In this document: positions 6,629-14,267 of the stretch, piece after piece
Layout of the letters: every line of letters starts with the position of its first letter
Numbering within the stretch: the stretch's first letter is position 1
Assembly (NCBI GenBank): GCA_934091015.1
Contig: CAKOKM010000014.1
Coordinates: forward strand, 1-30,533
Direction: 5' to 3'
Origin: an uncultured Bacilli bacterium
GTDB lineage: Bacteria > Bacillota_I > Bacilli_A > RF39 > UBA660
DNA: 30,533 nt
The notes under the pieces: generated by a model
The model's database searches: none
Seen by the model: only the letters and a program-made list of their open reading frames with translations
Told to the model about the DNA's origin: nothing
Made by a program: the position numbers and the translations under genes

Positions 6629-7970
6629 ACCTATCATTAAATTATTTAAATTTATTTATTCTTTAATTGATAAATACATAGTTGTTCCCATTAGCAGATT
6701 AGTATATAGAATAAATGAATTATCAAGAAACAATAGTGGTAAAGTAGAAAGAATATTAAATAGACCCAATGTTTTAATATATATATCATTATTTTGTGCC
6801 ATAATCGTATTTGTATTAATTGATACAAAATCCATTAATTTATTAAGTGATGAAGCTGAAATTTTATCAGATCAAAAAGTTAATGTTATATATAATGAAG
6901 AAGCATATGTAGTTGAAGGAGTTCCTAAATCAGTAGATATAACCTTGATTGGAAGAAAAAGTGATTTATATCTTGCAAAACAAATTGGAGAACACGAAGT
7001 TGTATTAGATTTAAGTGATTACAAACCCGGAACATATAAAGTAAAATTAAAATATAATCATAACATTGATAGTGTTAACTATAAATTAGATCCAAGTACT
7101 ATTAATGTTAAGATAAGTAAAAAAGTTAGTAGTGAAAAGAATATTGAATATGATCTACTTAATGAAGATAAATTAAACAAAAAATTAAGTATTAAAAGTG
7201 TTAAATTAGACCGTAATAGTGTCTATGTAAGAGGTTCTGAAGAAACATTAAATAAAATAGCTAAAGTTAAAGCACTTATAGATTTAAAAGCAGCTAACTT
7301 AACCGAGAAGGGAACATTTACAATTGATTCAATAATTCTAGTTGCTTATGCTAGTGATGGAAGCATTATTGAAAATGTCGAAACAGTACCAGCTAAAATT
7401 AATGCATCAGTAGTTGTTGATTCATATTATGCTGAATTACCAGTTAAAGTAACAACAACTGGCAACTTAAAAAATGGTTATGCTATTAGTAGTTTGACAT
7501 CATCAATTCAAAAGGTAAGCGTATATGGTGATGAAGAAGCAATTAAAAATTTACAATATATTGAAGCATCATTATCAGTTGATGATTTATCTGAAAATAA
7601 AACAGTTGCTGTAACCTTAACAAAACCATCAGGCGTAAGATATATGACAGAAACAACAACTAATGTTGATATAAAATTAGAACAAGAAATAAGTAAAGAA
7701 TTCGAAGGCATTGGTATTGAACATACAAATTTAGCAAACGGATATACCGCTGGTATAGCTAGTGGATACGACAATACCGTAACCGTTATAGCCAAAGGAG
7801 TAGAAAGCGTTCTTAATTCATTTGATCAAACTAAGATAATTGCAACAGTAGATTTAAGTGGATTGACAGCTGGAACCCATGAAGTAGAAGTAAAAGTAAC
7901 ATCAGATGACGTTAGAGTAAAATTGATACCTAAAGTATCAACAATCAAAATAGTTATAACTAGAAGGTAG
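6615..7970 (+). CDS. ybbR: YbbR/CdaR regulator of CdaA
   Basis: A 451-residue protein with one membrane helix at about 53-70 and a long extracytoplasmic part made of YbbR repeats. Recurrent elements are VYNEEAYVVEGVPKSVDITLIG, IKSVKLDRNSVYVRGSEETL, SSLTSSIQKVSVYGDEEAI and the final GIGIEHTNLANGY...VTVIAKGVESVLNSF. Such proteins bind CdaA through the membrane and modulate c-di-AMP synthesis. The strong GAGGAGGT ribosome binding site lies inside the end of cdaA. A terminator overlaps its stop codon, so cdaA-ybbR forms a closed two-gene operon. Confidence 0.92.
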   Translation: MKIFKPIIKLFKFIYSLIDKYIVVPISRLVYRINELSRNNSGKVERILNRPNVLIYISLFCAIIVFVLIDTKSINLLSDEAEILSDQKVNVIYNEEAYVVEGVPKSVDITLIGRKSDLYLAKQIGEHEVVLDLSDYKPGTYKVKLKYNHNIDSVNYKLDPSTINVKISKKVSSEKNIEYDLLNEDKLNKKLSIKSVKLDRNSVYVRGSEETLNKIAKVKALIDLKAANLTEKGTFTIDSIILVAYASDGSIIENVETVPAKINASVVVDSYYAELPVKVTTTGNLKNGYAISSLTSSIQKVSVYGDEEAIKNLQYIEASLSVDDLSENKTVAVTLTKPSGVRYMTETTTNVDIKLEQEISKEFEGIGIEHTNLANGYTAGIASGYDNTVTVIAKGVESVLNSFDQTKIIATVDLSGLTAGTHEVEVKVTSDDVRVKLIPKVSTIKIVITRR

Positions 7971-7994
7971 GATTCAAAATTCTACCTTTTTTTT
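7965..7994 (+). terminator. Terminator of cdaA-ybbR
   Basis: A nine-base-pair stem with one G-T pair (AAGGTAGGA with TTCTACCTT), 7-base loop, and a run of seven T. The left arm includes the ybbR stop codon. Confidence 0.85.
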
Positions 7995-8027
7995 AATTAT
8001 TATGATATTATAATTATGTGATGGTAT

Positions 8028-8474
8028 ATGAATAAAAAAGGATTTACATTAATTGAAATAATATCAAGTCTAATAATTATAGGAATTATTTCTGTTTTAT
8101 CAATAAGTGCAATACAAAGTTCAGTTGCAACTGTTAAATTAAAAAATTATGAAAATATTAAAAAAACAATTATTGAAACCACTATAAACTACATAAATAC
8201 AACTGATGACGAAGAGTTTAAAATTGATAATATAAAACCAGAAAAAGAACTTTGCAAAACAAAGATTACTTGTGCCAAAGAATACGAAGTTGGAACAATC
8301 ATAGATAAGAATATTTATTATAGTAATACTAAGAATAGTAATGGTGAAAGTACTATTATAAATCCCGTAACGAATGAAGGAATAAGAAATAAAAAGTTCG
8401 TAATATACTACGACATAGAATCACATTCATTAAAAGGAATATTTAATGAAGATATTAAAGGAGAATTAGAATGA
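8028..8474 (+). CDS. Type IV pilin-like pseudopilin
   Basis: A 148-residue prepilin with a class III leader: MNKKG then FTLIEIISSLIIIGIISVLSI, with Glu at +5 after the G/F cleavage site. Prepilin peptidase would cut after Gly5 and methylate Phe6. The hydrophobic helix is followed by a small globular part with one CKTKITC cysteine pair that could form a disulfide, then a short acidic C-terminus. The ribosome binding site is weak. The stop codon overlaps the gpmI start (ATGA), so gpmI is translationally coupled to it. PilC/GspF and prepilin peptidase genes lie 3-6 kb downstream. A ComG-type competence pseudopilus or a type IV pilus are both possible. Confidence 0.88.
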   Translation: MNKKGFTLIEIISSLIIIGIISVLSISAIQSSVATVKLKNYENIKKTIIETTINYINTTDDEEFKIDNIKPEKELCKTKITCAKEYEVGTIIDKNIYYSNTKNSNGESTIINPVTNEGIRNKKFVIYYDIESHSLKGIFNEDIKGELE

Positions 8475-9979
8475 AAAAAATTTTAATGATAATTCTAGAT
8501 GGTTTCGGAATAAGAGAAAACGAACATGGTAACGCCATTAAATTAGCCAATATGACCTATTTTAATTCATTATTAGAAAAATATCCTAATGTGCTTTTAG
8601 AAGCATCAGGAGAATATGTTGGCTTACCAGAAGGTCAATTTGGTAACAGTGAAGTATGTCATGAAGTAATTGGCTTAGGTAAAAAAATACAACAAAAAAT
8701 CACAGTTATTAATGAAGAAATCTTTACTAAAAGAATCTTAGAAAATGAAGAATTTAACAATCTTTTAGAAATAACCAAAAAGAATAAATCAACACTTCAC
8801 TTAATGGGATTAACATCAGATGGAGGTGTTCATTCTCATCTAGGATATGTTTTAAAATTAATTCCTTTATTAAAAGAAAAAGGAATTAAAAAAATCGTAT
8901 TTCATGCTATCACAGATGGTAGAGATACATATATAAAATCAAGTTTAAAATTTATTAATGAAGTAGATAGTTTATTAAGAAGTGAAAAATTAGGTTTTGT
9001 TGGAACAATTTGTGGAAGATATTATGCTATGGATCGTGATAATAAATGGGATAGAACCCAAAAATATTACGATTTAGTAATGAAGAATAAAGGATTTAAA
9101 GTAATTGATTATAACTTAGCTATTAATAATTGCTATAAGAAAAATATATTTGACGAATTTTTACCACCAATGTTAGTTACAGATGATGCTTGTATTAAAA
9201 AAGAAGATACCTTATTATGGTTTAATTTTAGACCAGACCGTGCTCGTCAAATATTATCTGCACTAACAAATCCAGATTTTTCTGAATTTAAAACTGATTT
9301 TCAAGTTAATGCTTGGAATATGTTTGAAGTAAATGATGTAACAAATATTCATACACTTTTTGAATTACCTAGAGAAAATATCTATCCAATAGGTAAATAT
9401 TTTTCTGATTTAAAAATAACTCAAGCCAGAATTGCCGAAACCGAAAAATATTCACATGTAACATATTTCTTTAATGCTGAATTATCAAAAAAATTCCCAT
9501 TATGCGATAATTATTTAGTAGAATCACCAAAAGTATCAACCTATGATCAAACTCCCTTAATGAGTGCAACTGATGTTACAAGAAAAGTAAAAAATGCTAT
9601 AAATAAAAATTATGATTTTATTTTAGTAAATTATGCTAATCCCGATATGTTAGGCCATACTGGCAATTTAGAAGCAACTATTGAATCACTTAAAGGATTA
9701 GATAAATTATTAGAATATATTGTCAATTATAGTATTGATAATTTTTACAAAGTATTTATCTTAGCAGATCATGGTAATTGTGATGAAATGTTAACAGATA
9801 ATGATGAAATAATAACAACCCATAGTTTATCAAAAGTTCCCTTTATAATAACTGATGATAATCTAAAACTTAAAAAAAGTGGAGATTTAACCAATGTTGC
9901 TCCAACTTTGCTAGACTATATGGATATAGCAATTCCTAAAGAAATGGAAGATGCTAAAAGTTTAATAATAAAAGACTAA
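8471..9979 (+). CDS. gpmI: 2,3-bisphosphoglycerate-independent phosphoglycerate mutase
   Basis: A 502-residue glycolytic enzyme interconverting 3- and 2-phosphoglycerate with two Mn ions. Length and motifs fit the family: LDGFGI at 9-14 with metal-binding Asp, catalytic Ser60 in GNSEVCH, DGGVHSH, ITDGRDT, FNFRPDRARQ, NYANPDMLGHTG, ADHGNCDEM and TTHSLSKVPFI. The catalytic loop reads GNSEVCHEVIG where most members have GNSEVGHLNIG, so a Cys replaces a conserved Gly beside the catalytic Ser. It usually sits in the gapA-pgk-tpiA-gpmI-eno cluster. Here it is coupled by a four-base overlap to a pseudopilin gene and followed 14 bases later by a phosphohexomutase. Confidence 0.95.
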   Translation: MKKILMIILDGFGIRENEHGNAIKLANMTYFNSLLEKYPNVLLEASGEYVGLPEGQFGNSEVCHEVIGLGKKIQQKITVINEEIFTKRILENEEFNNLLEITKKNKSTLHLMGLTSDGGVHSHLGYVLKLIPLLKEKGIKKIVFHAITDGRDTYIKSSLKFINEVDSLLRSEKLGFVGTICGRYYAMDRDNKWDRTQKYYDLVMKNKGFKVIDYNLAINNCYKKNIFDEFLPPMLVTDDACIKKEDTLLWFNFRPDRARQILSALTNPDFSEFKTDFQVNAWNMFEVNDVTNIHTLFELPRENIYPIGKYFSDLKITQARIAETEKYSHVTYFFNAELSKKFPLCDNYLVESPKVSTYDQTPLMSATDVTRKVKNAINKNYDFILVNYANPDMLGHTGNLEATIESLKGLDKLLEYIVNYSIDNFYKVFILADHGNCDEMLTDNDEIITTHSLSKVPFIITDDNLKLKKSGDLTNVAPTLLDYMDIAIPKEMEDAKSLIIKD

Positions 9980-9993
9980 AAAGGAAATAAAAA

Positions 9994-11349
9994 ATGAAAG
10001 AAAATATATTAAGAGAAAATGATATAAGAGGAAGATATCCTAATGAAATTAATGAAGAAACAGTAAGAATCATAGGACACGCTTTTGCTTATTATATAAA
10101 AGAACATAATTATAATAAATGTATTGTTGGTCATGATAATAGATTAAGTAGTGAATCTCTAAATAAAGCATTAATAGAATCATTAATATCTTCAGGAATA
10201 AACGTAATTGATATTGGTTTAGTAACTACACCTATGTTAAATTATGCAACATTTATTAAAAATATTGATTATGCCTTGATGATTACAGCATCTCATAATG
10301 ATAAAGATGATAATGGTATTAAAATATTTGGATTAGAACATCTTCATTTAAGACAAGAAGAATTACAAATACTATACAAGTATATCAAAGAAAGAAAAAC
10401 AGTAGCAGGAACAGGATCTTTAACAACTATCAATATTAATGATGATTATGCTAATATGCTAATAAATAAATTTGGCAAAATAAATAAAAAAGTAGTAGTT
10501 GATTGTGGAAATGGAACAGCCTCAATTATTGTTAAAAAAGTATATTCCAAAATCTTTAACAATGTTTCCTATATAAATTCTGATTCTGACGGTAGTTTTC
10601 CTGTTCATAATCCCGATCCTAACGTAAGTAAAAATTTAAAATGGTTAATTGATGAAGTTAAATTAAGAAAATTTGATTTAGGAATCGCATTTGATGGAGA
10701 TGCCGATAGAGTAGGAATAGTTGATAATGCCGGAAATATTATTTCAACAGACTATTTAATAGCCATTTTTTGCAAAGAAATAATAAACCAAAATGACAAT
10801 AAAAATATTGTAATTGATATCAAATGTTCTAAAGCTATAGAGCATGAAATAAAAAAACAAAATGGAACACCTGTAATAGTTAAAAATGGATCTGCTTATA
10901 TTGAAACATTTTGTCATGATTTACCATCCCTTTTAGGTGGTGAATATTCAGGACATATCTTCTTTAAAGATGACTATTATGGATTTGACGATGGATTATA
11001 TGCTGGCCTTAGAATGGCTAAATTAATAATGAATAGAAATATAGAATCTTCCAAGTTAACAATGGAAATGGAAAAATACTATTCCACTGAAGAAATCCGT
11101 ATTACTGTTAATGATACTAAAAAAGAAGAAATAATTGAATCTATAAAAAATTATGCTTTATCTAAAAATTATAATTGCAATTTTACTGATGGAGTTAGAG
11201 TAGAATATGAAGACGGTTTTTCTTTAATTAGAAAAAGTAATACTGGTCCAACCATAACAATGCGTTTTGAAGCCAAAACAAAAGAAAAATTAGATGAAAG
11301 ACAAAAAGAATTTACAGATAAACTAAATGAAATTATACAAAAAATTTAG
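9994..11349 (+). CDS. Phosphomannomutase/phosphoglucomutase
   Basis: A 451-residue alpha-D-phosphohexomutase moving phosphate between C1 and C6 of mannose or glucose phosphates. It supplies sugar-1-phosphate for sugar nucleotides. Visible motifs are ENDIRGRYP at the start, the phosphoserine loop TASHN (Ser100), the metal loop DGDADR (234-239), the sugar-specificity loop GGEYSGH (315-321) and the phosphate-binding RKSNTGPTITMRFEA near the end. The GEYSGH...FDDGLYAGLR stretch points to the PMM/PGM (AlgC/ManB) subgroup and not to GlmM, which would be the expected third gene after cdaA-ybbR in Bacillus. Ribosome binding site AAGGA. Its last 17 bases overlap the convergent small gene on the other strand. 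Confidence 0.9.
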   Translation: MKENILRENDIRGRYPNEINEETVRIIGHAFAYYIKEHNYNKCIVGHDNRLSSESLNKALIESLISSGINVIDIGLVTTPMLNYATFIKNIDYALMITASHNDKDDNGIKIFGLEHLHLRQEELQILYKYIKERKTVAGTGSLTTININDDYANMLINKFGKINKKVVVDCGNGTASIIVKKVYSKIFNNVSYINSDSDGSFPVHNPDPNVSKNLKWLIDEVKLRKFDLGIAFDGDADRVGIVDNAGNIISTDYLIAIFCKEIINQNDNKNIVIDIKCSKAIEHEIKKQNGTPVIVKNGSAYIETFCHDLPSLLGGEYSGHIFFKDDYYGFDDGLYAGLRMAKLIMNRNIESSKLTMEMEKYYSTEEIRITVNDTKKEEIIESIKNYALSKNYNCNFTDGVRVEYEDGFSLIRKSNTGPTITMRFEAKTKEKLDERQKEFTDKLNEIIQKI

Positions 11350-11590
11350 GATTATTACTATTTTGTTTAGTAACTAATTCTTTTTTTATATCTTTTTTTT
11401 CTTCCTTAACAATATCATTTTTCTTCTTAATAACATTACTTAAATCAATATTTCCTTTTTTATTAACAACAAAATCTTTAACTTTTTTAACGACTGGTGC
11501 AGTATCTTTATATATCGGTAAAGCTTCATTTATAATATATAACGATTTTGAAGCACCCTTTAATAAAGTATTTAAAATATCATTATTCAT
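11333..11590 (-). CDS. Small basic protein, distantly YqfQ-like
   Basis: An 85-residue reverse-strand protein. I choose the ATG at 11590, which has TGAGG six bases upstream; the ATG at 11602 has no such site. The N-terminal half (LKGASKSLYIINEALPIYKDTAPVVKKVKDFV) is amphipathic, and its repeated proline spacing weakly recalls the YqfQ/VrrA family of sporulating Bacilli. The rest is Lys-rich and probably disordered (KKKNDIVKEEKKDIKKEL). The 3' end overlaps the phosphohexomutase gene by 17 bases tail to tail. Function unknown; the YqfQ resemblance is only suggestive. Confidence 0.6.
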   Translation of the reverse strand: MNNDILNTLLKGASKSLYIINEALPIYKDTAPVVKKVKDFVVNKKGNIDLSNVIKKKNDIVKEEKKDIKKELVTKQNSNNPKFFV

Positions 11591-11643
11591 AACTAACCTC
11601 ATTTAATTATATGAAATTAATTAATTACATAACACCTTAACAA

Positions 11644-11672
11644 TTTACAACTAAAAAATAAAGTGTTATACT
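11644..11672 (+). promoter_or_regulatory. Sigma-A-type promoter for pilC-pilD
   Basis: TTTACA (11644-11649), a 17-base spacer and TATACT (11667-11672), with extended -10 TGT. An imperfect inverted repeat (TAACACCTT ... AAAGTGTTA) ends inside the -10 and might be an operator. Confidence 0.7.
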
Positions 11673-11694
11673 CAATATAAGATAGAGAGGTATT

Positions 11695-13389
11695 ATGAAA
11701 ACAAAACACAAAGACAAATTTTTATATTTTTTATCACTACCTTTCATAGGAATTTATTACACAGTAGGTTTTATATTTAATATATTAAATTATGAATTTA
11801 TAGGAATAACATTTATTTTCAACCCACTTATTATTTTCTTTAAGTATGTCTCATTAGGATGTTACTACACATCTTATGGTATATTTTATCCTCTTATTTA
11901 TATTTATAATTTAATAATAGATAAAATATATGATTCTCGAAAAACTAAAATTAATTTAAATGAAATAGCCCCGTATGAAGACATAAATTTAGAAAATACA
12001 GAAGCTGATAATGAAGAAAACAATTCAAATAAAAACCTATCTTTAAGTGAACAACTTAAACAAAAATGGAATAGTTTATCTTTTATAGTTAATAGAAAAA
12101 GAAAAATTGAAGAACAAAATAGAAATCTAATATTAGAAGTACAAAGAGATAAAAAACGTAGTGATACCCCTGTCGCATTTAAATATACAGCTATAGATCC
12201 TAAAGGCAAAAGAATCTCTAATATATTTATCGCATTATCTAAAATGGAAGTTTTAACTTATTTAACCAATGAAAATTATAAAGTCTTAACTATTCAAACA
12301 TCAAAATTAATTAACATTCTTTGGGGACCAGATAGTCAATTTCAAACAAGAATATCTACAAAAGATTTAATATTCTGGTTAACTCAATTATCAACATATT
12401 TAAAATCAGGTATAACTTTAACTGAATCTATGCGTATTTTAAGTAAACAATTAGGTAAAAATAAATCTAAAAAAAGATTATATGATTCTATAGTTTATAA
12501 TTTAACATTAGGAGAATCATTTTCTGTCGCATTATCTAAACAAGGTAAAACATTTCCAGCCCTTTTGATAAGTATGATAAAAACAGCTGAAGCAACAGGA
12601 GAATTAGAAAATACATTAGATGATATGGCAAATTATTATACCGAGATAGAAAATACAAGAAAAGCTATGGTGAGTGCTTTAATGTATCCTTCTATTATTG
12701 CCGTTTTTTCAGTTGGTGTTATAACATTTATTTTACTTTATGTAATGCCAAAATTCGAAGGAGTTTATAAAGAAGCAGGAGCAAAATTAAATGTATTTAC
12801 TCAATTCTTGTTAGATGCAAGTGCCTTTTTAAAGTTAAACATAGTTAAAATTATTTTAATTATATTATTAATAGTTTTAATTTTAGCAATATTATTCAAA
12901 AAAGTTAAAGCATTTAGAAAATTTGTACAAGAATTAACAATGAGAATGCCTTTATTTGGTAATATCATAATTTATAAAGAAATGAATATTTTTGCTAAGA
13001 CATTTGCGTCATTACTAAAAAACAATGTATTTATAACTGAAAGTATCAGTTTATTATCAGAAGTTACAAGTAACGAAATTTATAAAGAAATAATGTTATC
13101 AACCATTAATAATATTGCTAAAGGAGAAAAAATATCTGAGTCCTTTTATAATCAATGGGCAGTACCAGAAGTAGCATATTATATGATAGTTACAGGTGAG
13201 TCAACTGGAGAATTAGCTGAAATGATGGATAAAGTTGCTAATTATTATCAAATAGAACACAAATCTTTAGTAGACAACTTACAATCTTTAATAGAACCAA
13301 TCATGATTATATTTTTAGCCGTTGTTGTAGGTGGAATTGTTCTAGCAATTGTATTACCAATGTTTCAATTATATGATCAAATCAAATAG
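11695..13389 (+). CDS. pilC: PilC/GspF-family pilus assembly membrane protein
   Basis: A 564-residue inner-membrane platform protein of type IV pili, type II secretion or competence pseudopili. The conserved part starts near residue 162 with FKYTAIDPKGKRI and includes two GspF domains: about 224-345 (WLTQLSTYLKSGITLTESM ... AEATGELENTLDDMANYY, then a membrane helix) and about 430-550 (FAKTFASLLKNNVFITES ... VTGESTGELAEMMDKVANYY, then the last helices). Before this lies an unusual extension of about 160 residues with three to four hydrophobic segments and a charged linker; typical PilC proteins of about 400 residues lack it. AGAGAGG ribosome binding site. The prepilin peptidase gene follows after 9 bases. 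No PilB/ComGA-type ATPase gene is in the window. Confidence 0.92.
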   Translation: MKTKHKDKFLYFLSLPFIGIYYTVGFIFNILNYEFIGITFIFNPLIIFFKYVSLGCYYTSYGIFYPLIYIYNLIIDKIYDSRKTKINLNEIAPYEDINLENTEADNEENNSNKNLSLSEQLKQKWNSLSFIVNRKRKIEEQNRNLILEVQRDKKRSDTPVAFKYTAIDPKGKRISNIFIALSKMEVLTYLTNENYKVLTIQTSKLINILWGPDSQFQTRISTKDLIFWLTQLSTYLKSGITLTESMRILSKQLGKNKSKKRLYDSIVYNLTLGESFSVALSKQGKTFPALLISMIKTAEATGELENTLDDMANYYTEIENTRKAMVSALMYPSIIAVFSVGVITFILLYVMPKFEGVYKEAGAKLNVFTQFLLDASAFLKLNIVKIILIILLIVLILAILFKKVKAFRKFVQELTMRMPLFGNIIIYKEMNIFAKTFASLLKNNVFITESISLLSEVTSNEIYKEIMLSTINNIAKGEKISESFYNQWAVPEVAYYMIVTGESTGELAEMMDKVANYYQIEHKSLVDNLQSLIEPIMIIFLAVVVGGIVLAIVLPMFQLYDQIK

Positions 13390-13398
13390 GAGAGAAAA

Positions 13399-14160
13399 AT
13401 GTTAGCAATATATATTTTTATTCTAGGATTATTATTTGGTTCATTTTACAACGTTGTAGGTATGCGTTTATCAAATAATGAATCAATAATATTTCCTGGA
13501 AGTCATTGTGAAAAATGCAATCACAAATTAAAATGGTATGAAAATATACCATTATTTTCCTATATATTATTAAAAGGAAAATGTAGTAATTGTCATACTA
13601 AAATATCAGTTTGGTATCCTGCTATGGAGTTATTTACAGGTATGTTATTTTTAATAAGTTATTATTCATTTGGAATATCATTAGAATTTTTAATATCCAT
13701 CATTATTTGTAGTTTAACATCTATAATATTTGTTAGTGATATAAATTATTATATTATTTTAGATAGTCCATTAATTATAGGAAGTATATTAATTATTATA
13801 ATTAAATTAATAGAAGGACCATTTATTAATGTTCTATATTCAATTGGAAGTGGCATTTTAATATTTGCTATAATGTACGCAATAATGCTCTTAGGTAATC
13901 TTTTATTCAAAAAAGAATCACTAGGAGGCGGTGATATTAAATTATCATTTATAGCTGGTTTAGTACTAGGACCAAAACTAGGAATATTTTATATTATCTT
14001 TGGAGCATTCCTTGCATTTCCTTATGCAATATACATAACTATAAGAAACAAAGATAATATGTTACCATTTGGTCCATTCTTAATATCAAGTCTATTAATA
14101 ATTTATTTAGATTATAATTACTTTCTAAACTTTATTAATACTTTATTTCACTTAACCTAA
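13399..14160 (+). CDS. pilD: Type IV prepilin peptidase
   Basis: A 253-residue polytopic aspartic protease that removes prepilin leaders and methylates the new N-terminus. The N-terminal GSFYNVVGMRL motif, the zinc-binding cysteine pairs CEKC and CSNC (37-40 and 67-70), and WYPAMELFTG mark the methylase half. The protease half has SDINYYIILD with the first catalytic Asp and GGGDIKLSFIAGLVLG with the second. Length and order are standard (ComC/PilD/GspO). It is in an operon with pilC (9-base gap, AGGAG ribosome binding site) and probably processes the pseudopilin encoded at 8028. Confidence 0.95.
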   Translation: MLAIYIFILGLLFGSFYNVVGMRLSNNESIIFPGSHCEKCNHKLKWYENIPLFSYILLKGKCSNCHTKISVWYPAMELFTGMLFLISYYSFGISLEFLISIIICSLTSIIFVSDINYYIILDSPLIIGSILIIIIKLIEGPFINVLYSIGSGILIFAIMYAIMLLGNLLFKKESLGGGDIKLSFIAGLVLGPKLGIFYIIFGAFLAFPYAIYITIRNKDNMLPFGPFLISSLLIIYLDYNYFLNFINTLFHLT

Positions 14161-14161
14161 G

Positions 14162-14213
14162 CCGTCAAGTGTCCAAAAATTTATATAAAAAGAAACCTAT
14201 GTTCGCTTGACGG
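14162..14213. repeat. GC-rich inverted repeat carrying a -35 box
   Basis: CCGTCAAGTG (14162-14171) pairs with CGCTTGACGG (14204-14213): ten base pairs with one G-T, around a 32-base AT-rich interior. The right arm contains the -35 box (TTGACG) of the surface-protein gene. It starts two bases after the pilD stop codon and has no T-run after it, so it does not look like a terminator. An operator, or a border of a mobile or duplicated cassette, are possibilities. Confidence 0.6.
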
Positions 14214-14234
14214 GGGGGTAAACCGAGATATAAT
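14207..14234 (+). promoter_or_regulatory. Promoter with a G7 tract in its spacer
   Basis: TTGACG (14207-14212), a 16-base spacer beginning with six of seven consecutive G (14212-14218), then TATAAT (14229-14234). Both boxes are near consensus. G7 is the longest G-run in the window. A one-base length change would shift the spacer to 15 or 17, which is how phase-variable promoters work in other bacteria. Confidence 0.75.
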
Positions 14235-14267
14235 TTCACTATAAGATAAGGAGTGAAATTATTTTTT
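14230..14267 (+). terminator. Terminator-like hairpin overlapping the surface-gene -10
   Basis: A perfect 11-bp stem (ATAATTTCACT at 14230-14240 with AGTGAAATTAT at 14252-14262) has an 11-base loop containing AAGG and a run of T to 14267. The left arm covers the -10 box. Transcripts coming from pilD would contain the whole hairpin and stop. Transcripts starting near 14240 lack the left arm and would escape. Confidence 0.6.

Noticed and set aside
8009..8014. TATAAT before the pseudopilin as a promoter
   Set aside because: The -35 position falls in the T-run of the ybbR terminator with no TTGACA-like match. I could not separate it from background in such AT-rich DNA.
14162..14216. Terminator of pilC-pilD
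   Set aside because: The stem is followed by G7 and not by T, and the loop is 32 bases, so it does not fit an intrinsic terminator. The hairpin at 14230-14262 is the better candidate.
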